Source: Sphaerospermopsis sp. SIO1G1
GTDB taxonomy: Bacteria; Cyanobacteriota; Cyanobacteriia; Cyanobacteriales; Nostocaceae
Direction: 5' to 3'
Assembly (NCBI GenBank): GCA_010672785.1
Contig: JAAHFX010000001.1
Coordinates: 1-64,000, forward strand
DNA: 64,000 bases
A program made the translations under genes and the position numbers. Below, piece by piece: positions 54,124-63,266 of this stretch. The notes beneath the pieces are model-generated. The model ran no database searches and was not told the DNA's origin. It saw nothing but the letters and a program-made list of their open reading frames with translations. Numbering within the stretch: position 1 is the stretch's first letter; each line of letters starts with the position of its first letter.

Positions 54124-55167
54124 ATGTCAAAACTACGTATTCTTTACTTCGCGGGTTCAGCAGAAAACGATTTTTACTCCAACTTATCACGTCTTTATGC
54201 TGAAAACTCTCTCAATGCGATCGCCAATAATCCCAACTACGAAATTCTGATTGCATATATCACACCAGATGGTAAATGGAGATTTCCTAGCTCTTTGAGT
54301 ATTGAAGATATCACAAATAGTCAACCTCTTCCTTTCTCCGACGCTACAGCGTGGATGAGATCAAAAAATATTGATGTGGTTCTACCACAGATGTTCTGCA
54401 TCCGGGGAATGACTCACTACCGTGCTATTTTAGATATATTAGGAATTCCCTACATAGGAAACACTCCAGAATTAATGGCCATCACAGCACATAAAGCTAA
54501 AACCAAAGCAATTATAGCTGCGGCGGGAATCAAAGTACCTCATGGAGAAGTTCTACGTCATGGAGATGTACCCACAATTCAACCTCCTGTCGTCGTCAAA
54601 CCTGCAAATGTTGACAACTCGATGGGAATAGCCTTGGTTAAAGATATTGCAGAATATGAAACAGCATTAAAAACAGCTTTTGAATATGCAGAAGAAGTAA
54701 TAGTAGAAGAGTATATTGAACTAGGTAGAGAAGTCAGATGTGGTGTACTGGTTAAAGATGGAGAATTAATCGGTTTACCCTTAGAAGAATATTTAGTAGA
54801 CTCCGAAAACAAACCAATTCGGATCTATGCAGATAAACTTAAACAAAATGATGATGGGAATTTAGATTGTGCAGCGAAAGATGGTATCAAAGCTTGGATG
54901 GTGGATAGTCAAGATCCGATCACTGACAAAGTACAAGCAGTAGCCAAAAAATGCCACACAGCACTAGGATGTCGTCACTATAGTTTATTTGATTTTCGGA
55001 TTGATCCAAACGGGGAACCGTATTTTTTAGAAGCCGGTTTATATTGTTCCTTCGCACCAAAAAGTGTAATTTCAACTATGGCCAAAGCTGGGGGAATTGA
55101 TCTGGATGAGTTATTAGAAATTGCCATTAATGAGACTTTGGGTAAAAAGACATTGATATCTGTTTAA
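54124..55167 (+). CDS. mysD: D-Ala-D-Ala ligase-like MysD (disubstituted MAA synthesis)
   Basis: A 347-residue D-alanine-D-alanine ligase superfamily (ATP-grasp) protein. In MAA clusters such enzymes add a second amino acid (often serine, threonine or others) to mycosporine-glycine to give imines such as shinorine or porphyra-334. Motifs: AITAHKAKTKAIIAAAGI, PPVVVKPANVDNSMGIALV, IVEEYIELGREVRCGVL, and the C-terminal Mg2+ site DFRIDPNGEPYFLEAG. Context (mysABC) makes the role much more likely than peptidoglycan synthesis. ATG 54124 follows a repeat element; no strong ribosome-binding site is seen. A MysD ligase rather than an NRPS distinguishes this cluster from the Anabaena variabilis type. 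Confidence 0.92.
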   Translation: MSKLRILYFAGSAENDFYSNLSRLYAENSLNAIANNPNYEILIAYITPDGKWRFPSSLSIEDITNSQPLPFSDATAWMRSKNIDVVLPQMFCIRGMTHYRAILDILGIPYIGNTPELMAITAHKAKTKAIIAAAGIKVPHGEVLRHGDVPTIQPPVVVKPANVDNSMGIALVKDIAEYETALKTAFEYAEEVIVEEYIELGREVRCGVLVKDGELIGLPLEEYLVDSENKPIRIYADKLKQNDDGNLDCAAKDGIKAWMVDSQDPITDKVQAVAKKCHTALGCRHYSLFDFRIDPNGEPYFLEAGLYCSFAPKSVISTMAKAGGIDLDELLEIAINETLGKKTLISV

Positions 55168-55182
55168 GGAATTTGTTTAAAG

Positions 55183-55274
55183 CAGAACTTACGCGAAACC
55201 TACTCCAAATACTGTCATTGCGACGAAAGGAAGCAATCTCAAATCCCAACATCTCGTGAAAATGCGTAAGTCCT
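55183..55274. repeat. MITE-like element after mysD
   Basis: AGAACTTACGCG and TGCGTAAGTCCT bound 92 bp, with the ATTGCGACGAAAGGAAGCAAT interior shared in part with 46592. It separates mysD from the saccharopine-dehydrogenase-like gene. Confidence 0.7.
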
Positions 55275-55401
55275 GTTTAATACCTTAGGTATTTTCAAGA
55301 GGAATTAAAACTCTGTTTTTTGGTAATTACAGCTTTTTTTTACTTGAGAACCCAGAAAAATAAAGCATAATTAACCATTAACCATACAGAGAAAAAATAC
55401 C

Positions 55402-56397
55402 ATGAACAAACAACCCATCCGCGTCGGAGTCCTTGGTTTTGGTGGACTTGGCCAAGCAGCAGCAAAACTCCTCTCCAGCAAACGAGAAATGATTCTCATC
55501 GCCGTTGCAGATAAAAAAGGCTACGCATACTCTACAGAAGGCTTAAACACCGACGCTTGTATCAGCACCTACCAAAAACAAGGAACAGTTGGTTATTTAG
55601 AACCCTTTGGCACATTAAGCAACAACAGTATTCAAGACCTCATTCAAGCCACAAGTACCTCTGTAGATGGTTATTTCCTCGCCTTACCCAACCTTCCTAA
55701 CGACTTTATCCCCAACGTCACCAAACAATTTATCCAAGCCAATTGGCAAGGTGTGTTAGTAGATGCCATCAAACGCACCAGCGCAGTAGAACAACTCTTA
55801 GCCATGAAAGACGAACTGCAAGCAGCAGGAATTACCTACATGACTGGTTGTGGTGCAACTCCTGGACTATTAACCGCTGCTGCTGCTGTAGCAGCCCAAA
55901 GTTACGCAGAAATTCACAGTGTAGTCATTACCTTTGGTGTGGGAATTGCCAATTGGGAAGCTTACCGTGCGACTATTAGAGAAGATATTGGACATATGCC
56001 TGGTTATAGTGTAGAAACTGCCAGATCAATGACAGATGCTGAGGTAGAAGCATTATTAGATCAAACCAATGGTGTACTAACCTTAGAAAACATGGAACAC
56101 GCTGATGATGTGATGTTAGAAATTGCCGGTATAGTTGATAGAGATAGAGTAACTGTTGGTGGTGTAGTTGATACCCGCAACCCCAAAAAGCCATTAAGTA
56201 CCAATGTGAAAATTACTGGACGCACCTTTGAAGGTAAAATTTCTACTCACACCTTTACATTAGGCGATGAAACCAGTATGGCCGCTAACGTTTGTGGCCC
56301 TGCTTTTGGTTATTTAAAAGCCGGTCAAGAGTTATATCAAAGAGGAATTAAAGGTTTATTTACCGCAGCGGAAATTATGCCTAAATTTGTTAAATAG
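55402..56397 (+). CDS. Saccharopine dehydrogenase-like oxidoreductase
   Basis: A 331-residue NAD(P)-binding protein with a Rossmann motif [13 protein letters not shown] (residues 8-20), then [37 protein letters not shown] and [20 protein letters not shown]. It resembles saccharopine-dehydrogenase-like or homoserine-dehydrogenase-like oxidoreductases of cyanobacteria; substrate unknown. It lies 234 bp after mysD in the same direction. A link to MAA synthesis (for example tailoring or amino-acid supply) is only inferred from position, and the MITE between them argues for caution. It is followed by long tandem repeats. Confidence 0.85.
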   Translation: MNKQPIRVGVLGFGGLGQAAAKLLSSKREMILIAVADKKGYAYSTEGLNTDACISTYQKQGTVGYLEPFGTLSNNSIQDLIQATSTSVDGYFLALPNLPNDFIPNVTKQFIQANWQGVLVDAIKRTSAVEQLLAMKDELQAAGITYMTGCGATPGLLTAAAAVAAQSYAEIHSVVITFGVGIANWEAYRATIREDIGHMPGYSVETARSMTDAEVEALLDQTNGVLTLENMEHADDVMLEIAGIVDRDRVTVGGVVDTRNPKKPLSTNVKITGRTFEGKISTHTFTLGDETSMAANVCGPAFGYLKAGQELYQRGIKGLFTAAEIMPKFVK

Positions 56398-56399
56398 AT

Positions 56400-56697
56400 T
56401 ACTGGTGACTGGTGATTGGTAATTTGTAATGCCTCTTTCAGAGGAGCTTCGCTTACGTAATGCTCCCTATGGCTAACGCCACGCTACGCTATCGGGAGAG
56501 CAACGCTTACGTAATTACTGATTAAATAAAGATTCCCAATCACCAATCAGTTATCAGTTATCAGTTATCAGTTATCAGTTATCAGTTATCAGTTATCAGT
56601 TATCAGTTATCAGTTATCAGTTGTCGCTATTCACTGTTTACTGTTCACTGTTCACTGTTCACTGTTTACTGTTCACTGTTTACTGTTCACTGTTCAC
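56400..56697. repeat. Composite repeat: core-repeat copy 3, AGTTATC and CACTGTT tandems
   Basis: 56457-56502 matches 46 bp of the 16044-16128 core in the same orientation. About eleven AGTTATC heptamers run at 56546-56622, then about ten CACTGTTTA/CACTGTT units at 56625-56697. The last units overlap the end of the next gene. Confidence 0.9.
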
Positions 56698-57238
56698 CAA
56701 CATAAGATTCTTGATATTCTTCTGCTTCTAAAAAAGTCGGTGATTCCATTATAAAAGGTAATTCTGAACCGATTAAACCTCTTTGAATCCTTTCGGAGGT
56801 TTGATTAAAAATAATAAACAAAGGATAAATTGTATTTGCACCTTCGCTTAAAATATGACTATGCTGGAAAGGCATTATCCATTCATATTCTTTATCTAAC
56901 CAAACTTGGCATTTACGCCATCTGCCTAATAAGTCAGAAAAGTCTTCATGGGGACGATGAATAAACAGTAAAATTTCCACCCCTGTTTTAATTTTCCATT
57001 CTGGATCACACATAATAATGGAAATATCACAGGGTAAATCTGTCGTTTGAGAAGTTCTAGTTTCTAAATTACGAATTCGCACAATTGGTAAAGGAATTGT
57101 GACTATACTTTCAGAAGGACGGCGTAAACTAGGAATCATTTCCAAATAAGGACGGTGTTTTTTTAAAAGCGGGATCACTGCTAAGTGATTGCTATATTCT
57201 GCCAAACTAGCTTCATAAAGTGATTTTGTTACAGACAT
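56687..57238 (-). CDS. Hypothetical protein whose stop lies in a tandem repeat
   Basis: A 183-residue soluble protein, not recognised. It has mixed alpha/beta character with conserved-looking segments (RRPSESIVTIPLPIVRIRNLETRT, DISIIMCDPEWKIKTGVEILLFIHRPHEDFSD, RWRKCQVWLDKEYEWIMPFQHSHIL). There is no signal or membrane segment. The C-terminal residues VGEQ and the TGA stop are encoded by the GTGAACAGTGAACAG repeat, so repeat expansion has reached into or shortened the gene. It is on the minus strand, upstream of pilC in transcription order but not obviously in its operon. Confidence 0.7.
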   Translation of the reverse strand: MSVTKSLYEASLAEYSNHLAVIPLLKKHRPYLEMIPSLRRPSESIVTIPLPIVRIRNLETRTSQTTDLPCDISIIMCDPEWKIKTGVEILLFIHRPHEDFSDLLGRWRKCQVWLDKEYEWIMPFQHSHILSEGANTIYPLFIIFNQTSERIQRGLIGSELPFIMESPTFLEAEEYQESYVGEQ

Positions 57239-57332
57239 AATACTAATTCAAATTTTAATACAACTCTTGCAAGAGTAATTACCACAGCAAAATTCAAGAT
57301 TGATAATTACTAATGTACAAGAGTCAATCTCA

Positions 57333-57529
57333 ATAGGGCTGACTAAAAAAGTCAAAAGCGAAAGAAATAAAGAGTTTCAGGGTGGAAAAACAGATCCAAA
57401 ATTATAGGGAAAATAAGAACATAGTTCAATAATTTTCACTTTCCCAGATGTAAGATGATTCAGAACTTTATCTAATTATTCCTCCTGACTCCTAGTCTCT
57501 ACAAAAGATATTTTTCAGTCAACTCTAGA
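57333..57529. repeat. MITE-like element abutting the pilC stop
   Basis: AGGGCTGACTAAAAAAGTC at the left and GATATTTTTCAGTCAACTCT at the right are imperfect inverted ends of a 197-bp element of the same family as 8396-8602. The right end overlaps the pilC stop codon (57525-57527). Confidence 0.6.
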
Positions 57530-58745
57530 GTGAATCAAATACTTTAAACATTGGTAAATACATCGCTAACAAAATTGTACCTACCATTCCCCCAACTACC
57601 ACAATCATTACAGGTTCTAAGATACTAGTTAAGGATTTAACTGCCTGTTCTACTTCATCCTCATAGAAATCAGCAACCTTCATTAACATTGCATCCAATT
57701 CTCCAGTTTCTTCCCCAATCATCATCATCTGAATTGACATGGGAGGGAATACTTTGCTTTTTTTTAAAGCGTTACTAACCATTCCTCCTTCTTGAACTTC
57801 TTTTCTGGCATCATCAATAGCATTAGCAATAATTTGGTTTCCGGATGTATCTCGAACTATTTCTAAACAAGTAATGATAGGTACACCAGAACGAGTTAGA
57901 GAACCAAAAGTACGGCTAAATCTCGCGACAGAAGACTTTTGAATTAAGTCACCAAATAAAGGAACTTTGAGAGATAAACGGTCAATATTTTCTTTGCCAT
58001 TAGGAGTCTTGTAATATTGCCTATATAAAAACGCTGCTGCTATCAACCCAGCAATAATTACCAAAGACCAATAACTACGCAGAATTTCACTACAAGTCAT
58101 CAAAGCCTGGGTTAAAAGAGGTAATTCTACCCCAAGATCCTGGAATATATCAGCAAAGATAGGAATCAGAAAAACTGTCATCCCTATGAAAATAGCAACT
58201 GCTAAAAAACCCACCACCAATGGATAAGACATTGCAGATTTGATCTGGTTTTGTAGTCTAGCCATATCCTCTAGCAGTTTAGCCAAACGGTTCAAAACCT
58301 CATCAAGTACACCACCAATTTCTCCAGCTTGTACCATACTCACATACAAACCATCAAAACAGCTAGGATGCTTTCGCATAGCATCGGAAAGGTTGACACC
58401 CGATTGTACATCATCACTAATTTCTGTCAAAGCTTGTTTTAGCTTGGGATTACTGCACTGTTCTGACAGTACACCTAAACCTCTAACAATTGCTACACCT
58501 GCATTTACCAGGGCCGCAAATTGACGAGAAAAAACGGCTTTATCTTTAACAGTAACATTAACAAGAGAATTTTGCAGCTTTTCAAAATCGAGTCTGGAAG
58601 CTAAACTTTGAGACTCTTTTAAGTCTTGAACAATGTAACCTCTATCTCTCAAATTTGTACGTGCATCTGCTAAAGAGTTAGCTTCAAACTTTGCAGTTCG
58701 GGATCTGCCTTGGGTATCCCGAACACGGGCATGATAAGTTGGCAT
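57525..58745 (-). CDS. pilC: Type IV pilus assembly platform protein PilC
   Basis: A 406-residue inner-membrane platform protein (type II secretion system F family) that couples the PilB/PilT ATPases to pilin extension and retraction. Two T2SSF domains are visible (about 70-195 and 275-395), each ending in membrane helices: FSRQFAALVNAGVAIVRGL...GEIGGVLDEVLNRLA, then FSRTFGSLTRSGVPI...GEETGELDAMLMKVADFYE. About three transmembrane helices lie at 170-190, 220-240 and 375-395. Complete. It is the last gene of pilB-pilT-pilC on the minus strand. Confidence 0.95.
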   Translation of the reverse strand: MPTYHARVRDTQGRSRTAKFEANSLADARTNLRDRGYIVQDLKESQSLASRLDFEKLQNSLVNVTVKDKAVFSRQFAALVNAGVAIVRGLGVLSEQCSNPKLKQALTEISDDVQSGVNLSDAMRKHPSCFDGLYVSMVQAGEIGGVLDEVLNRLAKLLEDMARLQNQIKSAMSYPLVVGFLAVAIFIGMTVFLIPIFADIFQDLGVELPLLTQALMTCSEILRSYWSLVIIAGLIAAAFLYRQYYKTPNGKENIDRLSLKVPLFGDLIQKSSVARFSRTFGSLTRSGVPIITCLEIVRDTSGNQIIANAIDDARKEVQEGGMVSNALKKSKVFPPMSIQMMMIGEETGELDAMLMKVADFYEDEVEQAVKSLTSILEPVMIVVVGGMVGTILLAMYLPMFKVFDSL

Positions 58746-58766
58746 AATCTCACTTTACATTAATGG

Positions 58767-59003
58767 ATTTGTTGTCTTTAGTTGATAATTCATAATCCAT
58801 AATTTATTTCCAAAATGATAATTACGAATTACGAATTACGTTAGTGAAACTCCTCTGAAAGAGGCATTACGAATTACGAACTATTTAAATAGATTTTTTG
58901 TCTTTGGTTGATAATTCATAATCCATAATTTATTTCCAAAATGATAATTACGAATTACGAATTACGTTAGTGAAACTCCTCTGAAAGAGGCATTACGAAT
59001 TAT
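58767..59003. repeat. Tandem duplication of about 125 bp between pilT and pilC
   Basis: Two copies (offset 126 bp) of a stretch containing GTTGATAATTCATAATCC, ATAATTACGAATTACG, GTTAGTGAAACTCCTCTG and AAAGAGGCATTACGAATTA. The copies differ at few positions, so the duplication looks recent. It is the whole pilT-pilC spacer. Confidence 0.9.
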
Positions 59004-60119
59004 TTAACGCGCTCTTACTCCAGATTTTGATCCTGCTGGTGGTGCAGATGTACCAATCAAACGGTTCACTTCATCGGGTTTAGAAGTTTTAGACATTGCT
59101 TCATCATAAGAAATAATTCCAGCTTTGTAGTAATCAGCCAAAACTTTCTCTAAAGTTTGCATACCCAATTTACCACCTGTTTGAATAGCAGAATAAATTT
59201 GGGCAGTTTTCCCTTCCCGAATCAAGTTAGAAATAGCTGGTGTTACAACCATGATTTCTTGAGCCATTTTCCGTCCAAATTCACCTGGTTTTGGATCTTT
59301 CTTAGGTACTAAAGTTTGGCTAAAAACTGCTACTAAAGAGTTGGATAACTGTACACGGACTTGGGTTTGTCTGTCTGCGGGAAAAACATCAATTACCCGG
59401 TCAATTGTTTGCGCCGCAGAACTTGTGTGTAATGTACCAAATACTAAGTGACCTGTTTCTGCGGCAGAAATTGCTAGAGAAATAGTTTCTAAGTCCCGCA
59501 TTTCACCCACTAGAATAATATCTGGATCTTCTCTTAATGCAGCTCTTAAGGCATTAGCAAAACTTTTAGTGTCTTCACCTAATTGTCGTTGGTGGACTAA
59601 GCTCTTGATTGGTTCATAAACAAATTCCACAGGATCTTCAACAGTTAAGATGTGTTCTGCTCTCGTGCGGTTAATCAAGTCAATCATAGCGGCTAGGGTT
59701 GTTGTCTTCCCTGAACCTGTTGGGCCTGTGACTAGAATTAATCCTCTGGGCTTTTCAGACATTTCTCGCACAATATCTGGTAATCCTAATTTGTCAAAAT
59801 TAGGAATTTTGGAGCTTAAGGCTCTTAGACAAGCTGCATAAGCACCACGTTCCTTATATACGTTCACCCGAAAACGAGCTAACCCCTTGACACCATAGGC
59901 ACAATCTAATTCCCATGTTTGTTCCAAGGTTTTACGTTGGGTGTTGTTTAACATACTGAATATCAGTCTTTGACACTGATCTGGAGTTAAAGCTTCATCA
60001 CCAATGGGAGTTAACTTACCACTAATGCGGAAGTAGGGAGGTAAATCTGCTGATAGGTGCAGATCTGAACCACCCATATCAATTAACTGCTCCATCAAGT
60101 CTTCAATCATCATTTCCAT
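59004..60119 (-). CDS. pilT: Type IV pilus retraction ATPase PilT
   Basis: A 371-residue hexameric secretion ATPase that retracts pili (twitching motility, DNA uptake). Walker A is GPTGSGKTT (132-140), followed by the Asp box (EDPVEFVYEP), Walker B in DIILVGEMRDLETI and the His box HLVFGTLHTSSA, plus a PilT-like AIREGKT-equivalent NLIREGKTAQIYSAIQTG near the C-terminus. Length is normal. It is cotranscribed with pilB upstream (361 bp gap carrying a repeat element) and pilC downstream (258 bp gap, duplicated). The stop is at the edge of the duplicated repeat. Confidence 0.95.
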   Translation of the reverse strand: MEMMIEDLMEQLIDMGGSDLHLSADLPPYFRISGKLTPIGDEALTPDQCQRLIFSMLNNTQRKTLEQTWELDCAYGVKGLARFRVNVYKERGAYAACLRALSSKIPNFDKLGLPDIVREMSEKPRGLILVTGPTGSGKTTTLAAMIDLINRTRAEHILTVEDPVEFVYEPIKSLVHQRQLGEDTKSFANALRAALREDPDIILVGEMRDLETISLAISAAETGHLVFGTLHTSSAAQTIDRVIDVFPADRQTQVRVQLSNSLVAVFSQTLVPKKDPKPGEFGRKMAQEIMVVTPAISNLIREGKTAQIYSAIQTGGKLGMQTLEKVLADYYKAGIISYDEAMSKTSKPDEVNRLIGTSAPPAGSKSGVRAR

Positions 60120-60480
60120 AGTTTTTCTTCTCCATTTGTAGATTTGGCATCAAACCCTGAGTGAAAGTTACAATCTTAAACTTGATAGGACTTGCAAAAA
60201 TTCTCCCCAACTCCTGTTTTTATGCTGACAGGATGACAAAAAAGCTAAAGTTAAGACAGAGTCTAGGGTGTGGGAAAAATTAACTCTTTAAAAATCAAAT
60301 CCCAATCCAACATCAATCAGGAAAACATCAAAAGCTAAATTTGAGTAACAAGAAATAAATTAACCCAATCACTGCCACCAAAATGACATTTTTTTTCTCC
60401 CTGCACCCTGCCTAGTTTTCTCTGTGGCCTCTGTGGTTCGATATTCCGTGACTCGTGCGTAAGTCCTCTATCTGTAAAAA
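60120..60480. other. Spacer between pilB and pilT with a nested repeat insertion
   Basis: No gene is seen. An AGGACTTGC...GCGTAAGTCCT-type element (60187-60469) is interrupted by the dispersed element of about 190 bp (60243-60415). Any pilB-pilT transcript must cross it. Confidence 0.75.
60243..60415. repeat. Dispersed element of about 190 bp, copy 2 (nested)
   Basis: Starts AGCTAAAGTTAAGACAG and ends CTCCCTGCACCCTGCCTAG. Homologous to 41248-41443 and 62731-62910. The flanks (TTCTCCCCAACTCC on the left, CTGTGGTTCGATATTCC on the right) are adjacent in the uninterrupted relative at 46722-46794. Confidence 0.85.
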
Positions 60481-62493
60481 TTAGTCTTGAAAACGGGATG
60501 TGAGACAATAGGGACAATCTAACCATTCTGGTTGTAATGTGGCACCACAGTTTTTACAAGTTAGACCACTCTTACGCTTGGCTTTTAATTCAGCTTCTAA
60601 ACCTGTATCAGTGAATGTCACCCGCTCCACCTCTTCCAGAGTTGTGGCACCTTGACGGACTAAATCGAGGCTATACGCAAGTAAGGTTTTCATTCCTTCT
60701 TCTACAGCTACTTCTTTAATTCTTTCTGTAGATGCTTCTTGGTTAATCAAGTCTTGTAAAGTTTCTGTAACTCGCATTACTTCATAAACACCACAACGCC
60801 CTTTATAACCAATTCCGCCACACTGGGGACAAACTTTGACTTTTCCTTGAGCAATAACCTCTGTAGGTATTGTGTTGGCTTTATAAAAAGTCACTGAGCT
60901 TTCCTGAGAGGCGGATAAACCATAACGAGCTAATTCTTCAGGGGTAGGATTATAGGGGATGCGACATTCTGAGCAAACGCGACGCATCAAACGTTGTGCT
61001 AGTACACCAATCAGTGAACTAGAAACCATAAAAGGTTCAATTCCCATTTCTCCCAAACGAGAGATTGCTCCTGGAGCATCGTTAGTATGTAAAGTAGTTA
61101 AAACCAAGTGACCAGTTAGTGCCGCCTCAATCGCTGTTTTTGCTGTTTCTTTATCCCGTGTTTCACCCACCAGTAACACGTCAGGATCTTGTCTTAAAAA
61201 TGCCCTTAGTGTTGTAGCAAAGTCTAACCCTTTTTCTCTAATTACCTGTACTTGGGTAATTCCTGGTAAACTATACTCAATTGGGTCTTCTACGGTACTG
61301 ATGTTAATACCTGGATCATTTCTTTCCGATAAAGCAGAATACAAAGAAGTTGTTTTACCAGAACCAGTTGGACCTGTTACCAAAATTAAACCAAAAGGTT
61401 TACTTACCATATCCTTGACTACTTTTAAAGTGTCTGGATCTGTAATTAATTTATCTAAACCTAGTTGAGTAGATGAGTTATCTAAAATCCGCAAACAGAT
61501 TTTTTCCCCATAACGACTAGGTAAAGTACTGACACGGAAGTCTACCTTTCTGCCATCAAAAATCCGACGAATACGACCATCTTGAGGTATACGTCGTTCT
61601 GCAATATCTAAGTTAGAGATAATTTTAAATCGTGCTGTAACCGCAGCAACAATGTGTTTAGGCATAGGTCGGATTGCCTCCGATTCACGCAATACCCCAT
61701 CTTTACGGAAACGAACTCGCAAACTTTCTTCTTGAGGTTCAATGTGAATATCAGATATTCCATCCCGTAAAGCTACAAAGAGAATTTTGTTAGCCAGATT
61801 AATAATCGGTGCATCGTCAGCATCCTTCATAGCCGCACTCAGATCCATTTCTGAATCTTCTACGACTTCCTGTATCATGTCTTGATTAAGACTTTCCAAA
61901 TCCTGACTAATATCTGTTAATTTTTGCTGCTGTAGTTTCTCTTGTTGAACAGCAAAATCATCCAAATATTGATTCATCAATCGCTGGTAATCTTCTGCGG
62001 TAATTACCATACGCTGCAAAGATAAACCTTGAGAACGGAGAATCCGGTTGAGATCGTCGTAGGCCTCTAAATTATCTGGATCAACCATTGCCACCAAGAC
62101 ATAAGGTGGGTTTTGTTCTTCCCGCTTCACCAAAGGTATTAAACGATGACGGCGACAGACATCCACAGGGATCAAACTATCAATCAAATCTCCGACCGTC
62201 ATATCGGCAATTTCATTGACTTCTGGATCGATAGATTCTACGCCATAAAGTATTTTTAGTTCAAATAAATGCTGCTTCTTATATTCTCTCAGAAATTCAG
62301 GAGCTAGTTCTTTCCCAGTAATAGACTCCAATACATCTGTCAACATTTTTCCAGATTTACGGCTTTCTGCTAGGGCCTGTCGCATCTGTTCATTGTTGAC
62401 GTAGCCAGATTGCACTAACTTGTTGCCAAAAGGCGATAACTCTGTTCTTGTAGTTAGAGCGGTGCTGCGCCGTTGTGGTGATGAGTAAGTCAT
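60481..62493 (-). CDS. pilB: Type IV pilus assembly ATPase PilB (GspE family)
   Basis: A 670-residue extension ATPase that powers pilus assembly. An N-terminal MshEN/GspE-N domain comes first, then the ATPase core with Walker A GPTGSGKTTS (about 374-383), EDPIEYSLPGITQVQV, Walker B in DVLLVGETRDKETA, and HLVLTTLHTNDAPGA. Two Cys pairs (CSECR and CPQCGG) form the GspE zinc site, and an extra C-terminal zinc ribbon (CKNCG, CPYC) is visible. ATG 62493 is preferred over the TTG two codons upstream. First gene of the pilB-pilT-pilC group. Confidence 0.95.
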   Translation of the reverse strand: MTYSSPQRRSTALTTRTELSPFGNKLVQSGYVNNEQMRQALAESRKSGKMLTDVLESITGKELAPEFLREYKKQHLFELKILYGVESIDPEVNEIADMTVGDLIDSLIPVDVCRRHRLIPLVKREEQNPPYVLVAMVDPDNLEAYDDLNRILRSQGLSLQRMVITAEDYQRLMNQYLDDFAVQQEKLQQQKLTDISQDLESLNQDMIQEVVEDSEMDLSAAMKDADDAPIINLANKILFVALRDGISDIHIEPQEESLRVRFRKDGVLRESEAIRPMPKHIVAAVTARFKIISNLDIAERRIPQDGRIRRIFDGRKVDFRVSTLPSRYGEKICLRILDNSSTQLGLDKLITDPDTLKVVKDMVSKPFGLILVTGPTGSGKTTSLYSALSERNDPGINISTVEDPIEYSLPGITQVQVIREKGLDFATTLRAFLRQDPDVLLVGETRDKETAKTAIEAALTGHLVLTTLHTNDAPGAISRLGEMGIEPFMVSSSLIGVLAQRLMRRVCSECRIPYNPTPEELARYGLSASQESSVTFYKANTIPTEVIAQGKVKVCPQCGGIGYKGRCGVYEVMRVTETLQDLINQEASTERIKEVAVEEGMKTLLAYSLDLVRQGATTLEEVERVTFTDTGLEAELKAKRKSGLTCKNCGATLQPEWLDCPYCLTSRFQD

Positions 62494-62655
62494 AAGCAAT
62501 GAGTAGGTGATACCTCTTATTACATTATTCCCACAATGTAGTCAATAATTCTCATGATTAGGGTAATAAATTGCAATTTTTACAATCTTATTTGTAAAAA
62601 TTTTTATTAATGCTTCTCAGTGATTGATGTTTGCTATTCAGCTTTAGCTGTTAGC

Positions 62656-62693
62656 CTGGAACAGGGAACAGGGAACAGGGAACAGGGAACAGG
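62656..62693. repeat. GGGAACA tandem heptamers
   Basis: Five perfect units of GGAACAG. Confidence 0.9.
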
Positions 62694-62730
62694 GAGTAGT
62701 TGGATGGGGATGATTTTTCCTTTGAATCAA

Positions 62731-62910
62731 AATTAAAGACAGAGTGTAGGATGTAGAGAAAATTAACTTTTGCAAAATCCCAATCCAACATCAGAAAAGC
62801 ATCAAAAGCCTGATTGTAGGGACTGACAAGAAATAAATTAACCCAATTTCCGTCACCACAATAACAATTTTCTCCTCGTATCCTGCCCCCTGCACCCTGC
62901 CCCCTGCTTC
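62731..62910. repeat. Dispersed element of about 190 bp, copy 3
   Basis: Contains AATTAAAGACAGAGTGTAGG, AAAATCCCAATCCAACATC and GGGACTGACAAGAAATAAAT and ends in CCCTGC units. Less similar at its left end than the other two copies. Confidence 0.8.
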
Positions 62911-63266
62911 CTTTTTACCTTCATTTTCATATAGTAAACAAAATCAGTTTAGAGTTACCTGCGATTCCATCCAGGGCAGAAGTCAATCTTGATTTCTGAT
63001 ATATTCGTATAGAAATGGTCGGCATCGGCACGACCTTAAACGGACGAGGAGCAACTTTATACTACTATCGCCAGTGGCAACGCTGCACGAACAGTAGCAA
63101 ATTGCGGTGAACCGTCAATAATCATCAATCTTTCAGATCGGTGAGTATGTCAACTAAAAATACATATAAAATCCACATTACATCTTTATTCCGGAAACAT
63201 AAGTCAAATTTAAAATCTACAATTGCTTGAGGAAGTGCCGTAAAAAGCATCTGGAACGAGTAGATA

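Larger units (their letters stand above)
62494..63266. other. Gene-free interval between pilB and grpE
   Basis: No gene is seen in about 770 bp of divergent spacer. It contains five GGGAACA heptamers (62656-62693) and copy 3 of the dispersed element (62731-62910). The part from 62950 to 63260 is the likely grpE upstream region; no heat-shock operator (CIRCE) was recognised. Confidence 0.6.
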
